This document shows positions 23,247-34,245 of a stretch of DNA of 64,000 nucleotides, one piece after another. This DNA comes from Orobanche coerulescens. Its lineage: Eukaryota; Streptophyta; Magnoliopsida; Lamiales; Orobanchaceae. Position 1 is the stretch's first letter. Each line of letters begins with the position of its first letter. The notes under the pieces were generated by a model. That model was given only the letters and a program-made list of their open reading frames with translations. It ran no database searches and had not been told where the DNA came from. The stretch spans positions 140,560,858 through 140,624,857 of the forward strand of contig CM065812.1 in the NCBI GenBank assembly GCA_033398695.1. Direction: 5' to 3'. A program made the translations under genes and the position numbers.

Positions 23247-24560
23247 GGGAATGAACATTAAATAGACTTTGTGCCCGGAGCGGTCATTCCAAATAGATCG
23301 GCATACCGACACAACCCCGAAGAGACCAATGAAATCCAAAGACAAGTCGAGGAATTGTTAAGTCTTGGGTATATCCGGGAGAGTCTAAGTCCTTATGCCG
23401 TTCCTGTAATCGTCGTGCCAAAGAAAGATGGAACGTGGAGAATGTGCACCGATTGCCGAGCGGTAAACAATATCACGGTTAAGTATCGACACCATATTCC
23501 AAGGTTAGATGATATGTTAGATGAATTACATGGTTCATGTGTTTTCACTAAAATTAACCTAATGAAAGGATATCACCAAATTCATATGAAAGAAGGAGAT
23601 GAATGCGAAACAGCTTTCAAAACTAAATACGGATTATACGAATGGTTGGGAATGCCCTTTGGACTAACGAACACACCAAGTACTTTTATGAGATTAATGA
23701 ATCATGTTTTACGTGCATACATCGGAAAATTCGTTGTTGTATACTTTGATGATATACTCATTTACAGCAAAAATGTTGAAGAACATGTTGAACATTTAAG
23801 ATTAGCTTTAATTACCTTGAGAAGGGAACAATTATATGCTAGTCTTAAGAAATGTACTTTTTGCATGAATGAAGTTATTTTTCTTGGATATGTCGCTAGT
23901 GCTGACGGCATAAAAGTTAATGAAGAAAAGGTTAAGGCTATTCGAGAATGGCCTAGACCGACGAACGCGTCCGAGGTAAGAAGTTTTGATGGCATAGCAG
24001 GGTTTTACCGATGCTTCGTAAAAGATTTTAGGACAATTGCAGCCCATTAAACGAACTTGTCAAGAAACATGCTAAGTTTAATTGGGGAAATGAACAAGAA
24101 AAAGAATTTAACACTCTGAAAGATAAATTGTGCACCGCACTTGTCTTAGCATTACCTGATTTTTCTAACACTTTTGAAATTGAGTGTGATGCTTCAGGAG
24201 TAGGAATAAGAGCAGTATTAATGCAGGGAAAAAGTCCGATAGCCTATTTTAGTGAGAAACTTGGAGGAGCTACATTAAATTACCCGACCTATGACAAGGA
24301 ATTGTATGTTTTGGTTCGAGTCCTACGTACGTGGCAACACTACCTATGGCCTAAGGAGTTCGTGATTCATACAGATCATGAATCCTTAAAGCATCTCAAA
24401 GGACAGGGTAAATTGAGCAAGAGACATGCCAAGTGGTTAGAAGAAATTGAATCCTTTCCTTACATCATCAAATACAAACAGGGTAAGGAAAACATTATCG
24501 ACGACGCTTTGTCAAGAAGGTATCTATTACTCAATACACTTTGTTGTAAACTTTTGGGAT
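23247..24560 (+). pseudogene. CRM-like element reverse transcriptase and RNase H
   Basis: RT shows [45 protein letters not shown] and the catalytic box YFDD at 23742-23753. The order and spacing are normal. A TAA lies at 23259-23261, just before the RT block. Near 24043 a one-base deletion shifts the frame between the RT connection region (DFRTIAA) and the RNase H. RNase H shows [22 protein letters not shown] and DDALSRR in the second frame. Apart from these breaks the domains are full length. Confidence 0.9.
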
Positions 24561-25984
24561 TTGATTTATTGAAAGAAGCATATGAGGGGGATAAAGATTT
24601 CCATGATATTTATGTCGCCTGCGAGAAAAAAGGAGTAGAAAAATTTTATCGGGATAATGGATTCTTGTTCCGTGAAAATAAACTTTGCATTCCTTTTTGT
24701 TCAACACGGGAATTATTGGTAAAAGAAGCACATAGTGGAGGTCTAATGGGACATTTTGGGATTGCTAAAACTTACGAAATATTGCATGAACATTACTTTT
24801 GGCCAAAAATGAAACATGATGTTTTTAAAGTTGTACATTCATGCATTGTATGTAGGAAAGCAAAATCATGAGTGTTACTACATGATTTGTATATGCCACT
24901 TCCGGTACCTTCTGAACCTTGGGTCGATCTTTCTATGGACTTTGTATTAGGATTACCCAAGGCGAAATCCGGTTGTGACTCCATTTTTGTTGTAGTTGAT
25001 AGATTTAGCAAAATGGCACACTTCATTGCATGTCATAAAACGGACGACGCCACACATATTGCTAATCTATTTTTCAAAAAAATTGTTCGTTTGCATGGTA
25101 TGCCCAAAAGCATCGTATCCGATAGAGATACCAAATTTTTGAGTCATTTTTGGAGAGTCTTACGGACAAAATTGGGGACGAAATTGCTTTATTCTACATC
25201 ATATCATCCCCAAACTGATGGTCAAACCGTGGTTGTTAACCGAACGCTTGGTCAATATTTGCAAACTATTGTTAACAAAAATTTGAAAAATTGGGAAACA
25301 TCTTTACCATTTATCGAGTTTGCCTATAATCGAACCGTACATTCTACTACAACATTTTCGCCATTTGAAATCGTGTAAGGTTTTAATCCAATAACTCCTT
25401 TAGACTTGTTGCCTATTCCAATAGAAGACAGGAGCAACCTTGATGGCAAGAAAAAGGCGGAGATGGTGAAGCAATTACATGCCAAAGTTCGTGAACAAAT
25501 TGAGAAGTGCAACGAACACAATGCAAGAATGAAGAACAAGGGACGCAAACAAGTACTCTTTGAACCAGGTGATTGGGTTTTAGTTCATTTTAGGAAAGAA
25601 CTATTTCCCATTCAAAGAAAATCGAAGCTAATGCCAAGGGGAGATGGACCGTTCCAGATCTTAGAGAGGATTAACGACAATGCCTATAAATTAGAACTAC
25701 CTGGTGAGTATAATGTTTCCACTACTTTCAATGTCGCTGACTTAAGTCCTTTCGAAATTTCAGATTCTAGGACGAATCCTTTTGAGGAACGGGGGGATAA
25801 TGTGAATCGAGATATTATGAAGAACCCGGATGAGGACTTGAGCATACCGACTGGACCAATAATGAGTTCTCGATCAAAGAAGTTCAAAATTAATTTATCG
25901 ACACTCGTCATTGATATGTTTAAAAATAACTATGTTATCAAAGACAACAAATTCGTGAGTAGTGTCGAAGTTGTCGAACAATAA
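24561..25984 (+). pseudogene. CRM-like element integrase (second copy), extending into the 3' LTR
   Basis: The zinc domain shows [10 protein letters not shown] and CIVCRK, followed by a TGA at 24869-24871. The core shows [24 protein letters not shown] and DGQTVVVNR. The last has GTG (25229-25231), so the catalytic glutamate is valine, whereas the first copy has GAG. A TAA at 25376-25378 (TAT in the first copy) breaks EIV-GFNPITP. The final block (25406-25984) has DGPFQILERINDNAYK and runs past the LTR start at 25798 to its stop at 25984, ending GPIMSSRSKKF, ...EVVEQ. CRM integrases are known to end inside the LTR, often with a CR motif; I cannot confirm that motif by eye. Confidence 0.9.
25784..25797 (+). 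other. CRM-like element polypurine tract inside integrase codons
   Basis: GAGGAACGGGGGGA lies directly before the 3' LTR start and is translated as part of the integrase (EERGDN). The equivalent tract precedes the middle LTR at 19394-19407 (GAGGAACGGGGGAA). A primer site that must also encode protein is expected when pol overlaps the LTR. Confidence 0.8.
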
Positions 25985-26816
25985 GTTTTTCGTTAATTTT
26001 ATCTTGGGCGTATTTTAATTTGAATTGTATTTCTTGAGTTGTATTTTTATATTTTGAGTTGTATATAATCGAGTCGTGTAATATTAAAGTCGATGACGAT
26101 CGGAAAAGACGAATAAACAAACAAGGCTTCAAATTCCCGCGCGTAAGACTGACACACAGCAGTCTCGTATTTTGGCCATAACTTACTCGTCCGAAATCCG
26201 ATTCCGGTGATTCAGGTGTCTATGTAAAGCTAATAAAGAGAGATACAAATCTTGTTCAAGACCATAGGACCAAATTCGGAGCCACTGGATCTCATAAATG
26301 ACAAAACAAACTACATCAGATTTATGGTGACTTGTTGTCCTTGTTTTCACACCTTAAAATCTTGGTCTTTGATATTTTGTCCCCTAAACATGTGTTGACT
26401 GACTTTGTATCAGATTTTAGGATTTTTGAATGTTGATTTTTCTATTTTGTAGGTTTTTTAGTTGTTTCCTTGTTCACAGTAGAGTTAGGTGTAAGATTTT
26501 GGCTATAAATAGCCTTGAAGTTTCATTGTAAGAGGACACCAAAGATTTTATGAAATTTGAGAGTGTTTGTATTAACAAACCTTTGTGAGTACTTTCTTGT
26601 TTTGTTGAAAGTGTCTCCAAAACATCCCTTGTGTGATTTATATACTTATCAAGTACAATCTTGTTAGTATTTATATTCCACCCCTTCCGAGTTGCTACGG
26701 CGTGTCACGTAGAGGTTTGGAAGTAAAGCCCCATTTTCCTTATTTTGGAAACATTCTGGGAACGAATTTATCTAGCGGTGTCGGTTACCATAGCGTGTCG
26801 TGTGGGGGTCGCATCA
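25798..26816 (+). repeat. CRM-like element 3' LTR
   Basis: It runs 1019 bp; it starts TAATG (TGATG in the other copies) and ends GTCGCATCA. It contains the integrase C-terminus, then noncoding U3 with the only surviving TATA box of the element (26501-26514). The sequence after 26816 resumes element A gag. It lacks the palindrome arrays seen in the Tekay-like LTRs. Confidence 0.92.
26501..26514 (+). promoter_or_regulatory. TATA box of the CRM-like 3' LTR within an inverted repeat
   Basis: GGCTATAAATAGCC has perfect 6-bp arms (GGCTAT/ATAGCC) around AA. The middle LTR has lost it by deletion and the 5' fragment ends before it, so only this 3' copy retains it. Confidence 0.65.
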
Positions 26817-27171
26817 TTTTCTCTAACTCCGTTAACCAATTCTCCCAACCCATCGGGTCTGTAGCACCGCTGAACTGCGGAGGATGCATATGGATCACAT
26901 TTTGAAGTAAGGCATCCGATGTCGGGTTCGAATTGTTCAGCTGAACGGCTTGGGCCAGGATAGTCATCTGGTTAGCCAATTGTTCAAGGACATTCGTAAC
27001 TCCAATATCGGCATTATTCCCTTCGCCGGTCGACTGGTCATGTTGACCCTCAGTATCGGGATGTACTGAGTTAGATAAACTAGAGGTGGTTGACCCCGCA
27101 ACGGAACTGAGCGACGCAGCCATGCCACGTTCGCGACCACGGCCTCATCTCTATCCCCTATCAGCAGACAT
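26817..27171 (-). pseudogene. element A gag, N-terminal part
   Basis: The frame begins at an ATG at 27171-27169 on the minus strand (MSADRG), meets two stops within an RG-rich start, then is open from 27123: MAASLSSVAG, LEQLANQMTILAQAV, HPPQFSGATDPMGWENW, LTELEK. It ends at 26817 where the CRM-like element was inserted; the next residues (KVFEAVDCPEV) lie at 18039 and below. This confirms that 17160-18039 and 26817-27171 were one gag. Confidence 0.85.
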
Positions 27172-27398
27172 TCTGAAAGATACTCAAAGCACCTAAGTAC
27201 AATTCAATTCGCACGTCATCGAAGTGACCGATTCCCAGAATACCAATTTAAAAGTAAAGCGATTAAGGAAACGCTAGGAGAATAAGAGGTCTTACTAGTA
27301 CCAGTCGCACTGTGATGATGGTAAAGTAGTGATACTGTTGACAAATGATGACTCAATCAACCCAAAAGACCGACAGCATAGGTATCTATAAACCTGAA

Positions 27399-27410
27399 GC
27401 TCTGATACCA
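27399..27410 (-). other. element A primer-binding site (initiator-Met tRNA)
   Basis: On the minus strand TGGTATCAGAGC lies 5 bp downstream of the 5' LTR end. This is the plant initiator methionine tRNA 3' end complement, used to prime minus-strand DNA synthesis. Confidence 0.92.
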
Positions 27411-27415
27411 TATTC

Positions 27416-29370
27416 TGCAACACCCCAAAGTTATTCAGGGTATATTACAGCGACGTAAGCCCCGCTGTGGGACCCATAAGGCTATTTATACGCGGAACTA
27501 TGAACTTTGACCGAGAAGGTCCACGTACAATGAAATGGAAGACAATAAAAATGGTATTCAAAACCATATCCAATACATCCAAATACAATACATCACAAAT
27601 CAATACCACGGCAACACAAGTCGAAACATCAAGAAAACCGAAAACAATACTTGAGTATTCAAAAACTATTCGAGTACAACAACACTGAATGAAGGAAATA
27701 CAAAACATAACCAGAGACGAGACACAACATCACACTTCCCTATCATCTTCATGCCAACCCGATACCTGCCTATCTGCTCTCCTGAATCCTGAAATACATG
27801 AAAGGTATTTCCCTCATAAAGGGGTTAGCCGTCGAATAGCTAGTACAAGTATATCAAATATGAAACATAATAATCCTCGACAATAAAGTAAATGTAATAA
27901 CTAGCATTCTGTAATAACTAAATCTCATAGCATCACATTCAATACATACATGATTAACCGTGGAACCGCACCTGAGGCTACGAAACCCTCAGAGGACCCG
28001 TCGGTCTGTTCCAGAGTGGCTAACCTAAAATACACATGGAACCGCACCAGAGGCTACAGACCCCTCAGAGGACCCGTCGGCCCGTCCTAGAGTGGATATA
28101 TATAATCAAACAAGTCACATATCTTAGTTTCAAAGTTGAGAACAAACAATAACAAACATATACTTGCCTTTGAGACATCGATAATCGAAAGGAAAAGAGT
28201 ATAAGTTAGGTCCAAGAATGCACTTCCGGCACCTAACGATTCGAAACGAATATTATAATCAATAATCCATACTTAAATCACATGAAGAAACTCCCGAAAC
28301 CTTCCTACGATTCACGAAACTACGAGGTTAAACATCTAGAGGTTGGAAAATCACCCAAACCTTCTGAAGTCCATACAAGGTACAAAACAATCCATATAAT
28401 CGTAGGGAAAACATAGGTACGGGGTAGATACATCATAATATCAAAGATCTCAAGCTCCAAAATGGATCAATCGAACGAATCTAAGAAAATCCCCAAAAAT
28501 TCCCAAAAATAGGGTTCTAAGGATATTACCTTGATTTGAAGGATATAAATTAGATGTTGTGTAATCTTTATTATCCAACCAAAGATGATGATATCTGAAG
28601 AAGATCGCCTAAAATTGTTCCGAATCGCCCAATCCCGCTGCTTCTGAAGAAATGAGTGAAAAAGAAATCGAAATGACAAGTGCAGGGGTTAACTGCCCTT
28701 ATATACTGCGTTTTCTTAGCGTGCGCTAACGGGGTCACCCGGTAGTCCAGAGGCTACTGACCTGCGACGTTAGCGTGTGCTACCAAGCTTTAGCGTGCGC
28801 TAACTGGTGCCCTGCCCAAGTCCCAGTTCACTGTCCCACTCCACTAACGTGCGTTACTACTGGGCGCTAGCGCGCGCTACGCAACACATATAGCGTGCAC
28901 TAGCCGCTGCCTAGCGTACGGTACCTGATAGTCCAGAAAGTATGAATACCTCACTGCCTCTGCCGACCCAGCTCGTTAGTGTGTGCTACGGAGGATGTTA
29001 GCGCACGCTACTGAACATGAACAGCGTGCGCTGCGAACTCCTAGCGTGCGCTGCGAACTCCTAGCGTGCGCTAACTGGTAGTCTAGAGGGCAGAATAGCT
29101 ACTGCCTCTGCCATGCTCCGAATGCTAGCGTGGCTAAGGCTCAAAGCTAGCATGCGCTACTCAAGTAGAAATAGCGTGTGTTAGCCTTAGCCTAGCGTGC
29201 GCTATCTCCCTGACCCAAAAATACTGCCGAAAGGTCCAATCAACACGATCATGATCCAAACAAGGTACGAAACTCTATGTCAACATCAATAACGTCTCAA
29301 AGTATTTACAGAGCGACAAAAGAGGAAGAACGGAAAGGTCAATCAATCAATAAAAAGGACGGGTATTACA
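27416..29370 (-). repeat. element A 5' LTR
   Basis: It runs 1955 bp in plus coordinates from TGCAACACCCC (mutated TGTAACA) to GGGTATTACA and is paired with 11770-13721. Right flank TCACT completes the target duplication. Confidence 0.92.
28699..29215 (-). promoter_or_regulatory. element A 5' LTR: TATA box and TTAGCG-NN-CGCTAA array
   Basis: The TATA candidate (minus: GCAGTATATAAGG) lies at 28699-28710, with the array upstream of it from 28717 to about 29210. The spacing and order of repeats match the 3' LTR copy, with some units lost or partly duplicated, such as a 20-bp direct repeat of CGTGCGCTGCGAACTCCTAG at 29025-29062. Arms decay mainly at CpG. Confidence 0.78.
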
Positions 29371-29715
29371 TCACTGGGTCAGAAAGGCAATTGGAAATTT
29401 GGAATGTAGCCTCTATTTTAGCAAGTGTGAAATCGAATTAATTAATTAAAGTATGTGAAGAGGATACATAACACTGTTCTCAAGTATATATGATTGTAAA
29501 GAGGCACACGCTCAAGCTTGCAATTAGCTGTATACATAGCAAATGTCTTTATTCTTTTTTTGGGTGCCCGGCACCAAATATCTAAAGATTTATATGTATA
29601 CATATGGATTTTGTGAAAATGTATATAGTGTGAAATCTTTGAAATGAATATACATTGTTGGTAAGTACTGCTCTGTATTTGAAGCTGCCATGCCTATATA
29701 ATTGAATTGAAACAG

Positions 29716-29930
29716 GGTTACAACATGGATGCCAAAATTGTGTGTGGTTAATGTACAATGAGGGGAGTCCTGGACCAGTCTGGGCTAGGCTAAAATTGGG
29801 ATCAACTGTAAAAGAGATGATTAAGCTTGTGGTGAAGAAGGCCGGAGTCCTCATCTTGATATAAACATGCTGTATCAAGCTTTAAGTTGCATTCTTCACA
29901 TTTCAGCCCTCAAAGTAAGCATATATCTCA
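29716..29930 (+). pseudogene. broken exon resembling the DUF7054 (At4g22758-like) domain
   Basis: After an acceptor-like aaacag, three frames in turn give MPKLCVVNVQ, then EGSPGPVWARLKLGSTVKEM and IKLVVKK, then EGRSPHLD. Together these match the pattern of the plant DUF7054 domain: a KLL.NV strand, a GSPGP turn, a hydrophobic/charged segment with TVKEMIK, and EGR.P.L. The changes between frames near 29760 and 29838 show small indels, so it is probably a pseudogene or a damaged gene copy. The function of this family is not established. It lies in the unique DNA right of element A and is the only recognisable host-type coding sequence. No flanking exons were identified. Confidence 0.5.
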
Positions 29931-30299
29931 AAATTGTTAGGATCACTTGCAAACTTGTCTTAAATTCACAATTCATTTCCACTTTATCTTTACAAATTTG
30001 TAGCTATGTGCGCAAGTATTCGTAAACTTGTCTTAAATTCTTTAGGAAAAATGCAATACATGATTTTGAATAGACTGGCCACAGTGATAATGCTAGAGAT
30101 ATAATGGAAAAGAACTGCAATGGCGAGATAGACCCCTCTTGAACTCATAAGGGAACTATATGTAGTTTATGAAACTAAGTCATGAAACTTCAACAAGGTT
30201 TGCGTTTCTTACAAAGGCGAAACTAAGCCGAGAATAATGGACATGAACTTGTATATATGAAAGTCGGGGAATGTTTGTTTAGATGTATAAATACTAGTG

Positions 30300-31085
30300 A
30301 ATATTTGTTGCTACTTTAATGACGAATATTGGCTGGTATTTCTTTATTTAATGATGAATATTGGTTGTTTTTTTGTAAATTGAAGCTATTGTCAAAATGA
30401 GTTGTTTTAATACAAATAAAATCATTGTATGATTTGTCATTAGGCAAATTAGGTAATTTTAAAAAATAGTTGTTAAAATTCATATTAGACAGCAACAACA
30501 TTCTAACAAAGCATTGTGTGAAAACAACTAAAAACAGATGTTTCAATTATAAATTTGTTGTTTATAGAAAATATAAACAACACTATGTAAGAAATAGATA
30601 ATTGCGCTTAGTACATCTAACAATTATTTTGAAAAAAAAAACGTTGTGGCCTTAACAGTCCAACATTGGCGCAACTTCAACAAAGGTTTGTGCACTTAAC
30701 CCTCAAACAATGCTATAGTTTTAAGAAAGCATTGTGTTTATGAAATCTTAAATACCACATTCATAATAAAAAACAATTGTGTTTGATAAATTCTAACATG
30801 TTTTAAATGAATAACACTTGAGTTATAAGCAGATAGACAATGGACAAACTCTACGAAAATGTTGTGCAATTTCCTTTCTAACAAGTGTGTATTGTTCTAA
30901 AATTATTGTGTAGTATCCCAAACAACAATGATTTCTAAATATAGTGTTGTTGTCTCTCACTCTTTCATACACTAGATTATGTACCGTTGTCTGAGGCACG
31001 TAAGAGACGGCGTCTCAATAGGCATAGAGAAAATAGGGGTAGACAACGGGCAAAACCGTTGTCTGGTATAGTTTTTCTTATAGTG
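30300..31085. mobile_element. CACTA-like transposon terminal region
   Basis: The right end (about 31068-31085) reads on the minus strand CACTATAAGAAAAACTATAC, a CACTA-type terminal repeat. Just inside is a perfect hairpin GACAACGG-gcaaaa-CCGTTGTC (31043-31064), with another CCGTTGTCTG at about 30982. Inverted pairs such as ACAATGCT/AGCATTGT (30707-30740) and AACAACACTAT/ATAGTGTTGTTG occur further in. These are typical subterminal repeats. The left terminus is not clear; CACTATGTAAGAAATA near 30583 is a candidate internal or left end. No transposase was seen. The left boundary given is approximate. Confidence 0.65.
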
Positions 31086-32099
31086 AAATATTAATGGTGA
31101 CATTTTTAAGTAGTGATGTAAGTGATTCTTTAGATGTTTTAAATCAACTTTAAATTGGTGAAAGATCATACAAGTTATTTAAGTTCAATTGGTTATTGAA
31201 ATAATTAATATTGGGATATGCAGTTTTTTTTTTTTTTTTTTTTTTTTGTCTTCAGACTTGACACTATCAATAAAATTCTGAAAATTATTTAGAAGTTGAG
31301 GTAGCCGATAATCAAATTTCTTAAATATTTGGTTATTTTTATGATTATTTAAAAGAATTGTTTAAATAGTTGAGATATGAAATTATGTATAATTATTTTT
31401 GCATAAATAACTATAAAAAAATTATATTCGATATATAAGATTTGATTATGATACATAAAAATATATAAATAGTTGACATTTAGACTAAAATGAATATTCA
31501 CACAATTCTTAAGAGATAATAATATAAATATTTATATAATACTTAATGGATAATTAAGTTATAAAGTCGATTTGGTATTGATTAGTGAAATTTAAGATTC
31601 GGTTATGTGAAATGTTAAGTTGCAATAATTTAAAAATTGAAATGATGATTATTAAAATATAATAGTAATGAGATGTTGATTATCAAATATTTTGAATGGT
31701 TAATTAAGTAATATTTGATTATTAAGTTAAAATAAATAGAGAAGACTCTTTGTAATGACTTCGAGAGTGTCGATTTTGAACTAAATTGATTTTTGTGAGA
31801 TAATCGAATATTGTTCAGTATATTTGATCAAGATATATCGAAAAAATTATAGTACCAAAAAGTAGGACTATGTTGTCGAATAGAATTTACGTAGTAATAA
31901 CCATTGATATTGGAATATAATTTTTTCAAGGTTCATATCTTAGATTGTCGTAGTAATTTACCAACGCAATGATTAAGACAAGTTTTATATGACTTGTTCG
32001 GTTTGCATATTTTGCAAATATGTGTATTGATGTTATATTGACTGAATGTGATGATTATTTTTGGAAGGGATTTTGTGATATATATACATATTTTATGTA
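31086..32099. other. AT-rich sequence with a T24 tract
   Basis: A run of 24 T (31224-31247) precedes about 850 bp of very AT-rich DNA with many short WATTAT phrases. No gene or terminal repeat was recognised. Confidence 0.5.
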
Positions 32100-32784
32100 A
32101 AATTTAGGCTTGGGACTTTTCAAACCGAGAACAGCGGAACTGATATCAAGGTGGGGGACTTTTCAGTTCGGTTCCTGCAATCAAAATCTATATTTTTAGG
32201 CGGTTCGCTAGTTTCATGCGGCACAATGAATGTTTATTTCCGCATCTAATTATTAGGAATGTCCACCGGATATTGAGGATGCTTGATGTACAATAAGGAT
32301 ATTGGGGATATGTATTTGTGATTATTGATTGGTACACTGTCCGGATCTTGGGAATATGGTGTGAATATTTATATTGAGATATATACATCAACCAAAATCT
32401 TTTCTATATTGTTGCTGTTAAATTGAGAAACCCTATAAGATGAACATATTTATTTGTGATATGTGTACCGAACCGAATATGGGTTGGTTTTTCTGGTCGC
32501 ATAGACATCTGGATTGCAGGGTTGGGATCATGAGGATCAGGGAAATGCTTGGCCACAGGAATCAAGGCACAAAGTGTTATATTGTTTAAACAATAAGTTT
32601 ATTTTATTTTTAACATCTGGTGTAATAAATAAAACTGTGTGTACCTTGTCTTTCCTTACTGATGGTTGTTTAATAGTTAAAGTTTTCTTATAATTTTATA
32701 CTGCGTTATTTTGATTAACATAGCCTTGTGGGTTTCTTAAGGGATTCACGGTGCTGTAACCACACAAAGTTCAGGATATTACAT
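32100..32784 (+). repeat. LTR 3' end, orphan Tekay-like fragment
   Basis: The final 55 bp (GCCTTGTGGGTTTC, CACGGTGCTGTAA, ATATTACA at 32784) match the end block of the solo LTR (GCCTTGTGGATTTC, CACGGTGCTGTAA, GTGTTACA). GGGACTTTTCA occurs twice near 32115 and 32150. The start is not definable, so only a partial LTR end is claimed, with an arbitrary left boundary. No palindrome array is visible upstream. Confidence 0.4.
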
Positions 32785-33388
32785 TTGATTTTTTCTGAGT
32801 ATTGGTATTTTTGAAAAATTAATGTATTCTTTAAATTGTGTAATCAAAGACGCACGTCAAGATCTACAATTTAACACATATTAAAAAATTGAGAGAGGCG
32901 GAAGAATGAAGGAAGTAGGCCGAGCCTCTTTATGTCTTATTTATAGGCATGTGGGGCTACCATAGGGCTCTTAAAGACTCCTGATAGAGCTCAATTTTAA
33001 ATATTATGTCCCCTTAATATAATTGAGTCTGTTAGTATCAATCTAGTCCAATAAAAAGTTAATATTCCACTTCCTACCCAGATCCCAATTTACTAATTTG
33101 ACTCTTTTCTTAATTTATTGTTTTTTGTATTAAAGATATTTTATGTCCATTAATTAATTTAAGCAACTGACACTTTAGTTAATTAATTTTTTGTCCAAGA
33201 GTAGTACGGCTCAAACTTTATTATTTTATCATAAATTAATCCACATGCATAGTTTAATATAATACTCCTTTTGAGTTCCTCAATGGACATCATTAACCGA
33301 ATGAGTTAGGACACAATTTCCATCTATAACATTAATTATCTAACAAATATATTATTGCCCAAAATATCGATCATATTAAATTACATAT
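32785..33388. other. AT-rich sequence left of element D
   Basis: No gene was found. TTATTTATAGGC near 32938 is TATA-like and follows a purine-rich stretch, which might be part of an old LTR, but no termini were found. Confidence 0.4.
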
Positions 33389-34245
33389 TGTAACACCGCC
33401 GTGATTTACGGAGATATTACAGCGCCATAGATTCTTTTTGGAGAACCTTCCAGACTAAGACTACCATAGAACTCATTAAAGATTAACAAACCATAACATT
33501 AATTTTATCAAAATCAAACCAACTTCAAACATGACATACATTACAAACCAAACAACACATCATCCCGTAGGATCACAACTAATACAACAGCTCACAGTTG
33601 ATATAACAACATCTTTAACAATCAACAACAACACGATACATGTCATATGACAGTACCCACGCGAGTACAAAACCAAAACACGACTATGACCATAACAATA
33701 CAACCACCAACTCAAAAGAGTGGACAATATTAATGCTGCCCACCAAGATCATGTCCGCCCTGTGCCGACTCTCCCACTGGACCTGTACCTTAATACACAA
33801 TAAGTATATACACCCCTGATGGAGTCAGCAAGAAGCCAGTGCAAGTACAATGATTCTAGAATATGTACAACAAGAGAATAAACAACAGAAATCACAGTGC
33901 CATCACAGATATTCCGGAATACCATATCACAATCAGCATTACCAAAATAACAACTGGGGCTATACTAGCATTGTACCTCACGCGAGATACATACCACTCC
34001 CAGAGAGTCCCTGTCAGGCCCTCTCTGGTTGTACAACCCTACCAACTAAACCGCAGATGCCTCGGTCTACCGAACCCAGGGGACCCTCACTGGTTTTACA
34101 TGGCACACGACCACAAGTCACACTTTTGAAGTCGGCACATTTTCATAAATAGCACAAATCACATTTTTTGAACTTACCACTTTTCACAAAATCACGTTTT
34201 TCACACATTCACACGAAGTACAATAAGCACGATCAAAGTACTTGC
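33389..34245 (-). repeat. element D 3' LTR, R/U5 part
   Basis: It is 857 bp. It opens TGTAACAC, then CCGTGATTTACGG hairpin, then ATATTACAGCGCC, the block shared with A and C. The last 5 bp (CTTGC, 34241-34245) are duplicated at 43694-43698 by insertion of B. Open frames on the plus strand here are incidental. Confidence 0.75.

Larger units (their letters stand above)
18040..26816 (+). mobile_element. CRM-like Ty3/gypsy element in a partial tandem (LTR-internal-LTR-internal-LTR) form
   Basis: The insertion lies in element A gag with target duplication CTTTC (18035-18039) and TTTTC (26817-26821), one mismatch. LTRs start TGATG and end CATCA. Three LTR copies are present: a 430-bp 5' fragment (18040-18469), a middle LTR (19408-20378) and a 3' LTR (25798-26816). 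The first internal region keeps only its integrase end; the second is nearly full length. The pol frame runs about 60 codons into the LTR, a trait known for CRM-type centromeric elements, and no ordinary chromodomain is visible. Lineage assignment is inference. All coding regions contain stops. Confidence 0.88.
11770..29370 (-). mobile_element. element A: Tekay/Del-like Ty3/gypsy retrotransposon, split by a CRM-like insertion
   Basis: Two LTRs of about 1.95 kb (11770-13721 and 27416-29370) bound a gag-pol internal region read on the minus strand. The target-site duplication TCACT is perfect (11765-11769 and 29371-29375). The sense order is 5' LTR, PBS, gag, PR, RT, RNase H, IN with chromodomain, polypurine tract, 3' LTR. 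That order plus the C-terminal chromodomain marks a chromovirus of Tekay/Del type. Every domain carries stops or frameshifts and the gag is interrupted at 18040 by an 8.8 kb CRM-like element, so A is an old, dead copy. Without the nested insertion it measures about 8.8 kb. Confidence 0.92.

Noticed and set aside
24322..24336. A TACGTACGT site inside CRM-like RNase H coding sequence
   Set aside because: Single isolated occurrence in codons for an Arg-Thr-Trp-type context; no array, no TATA next to it.
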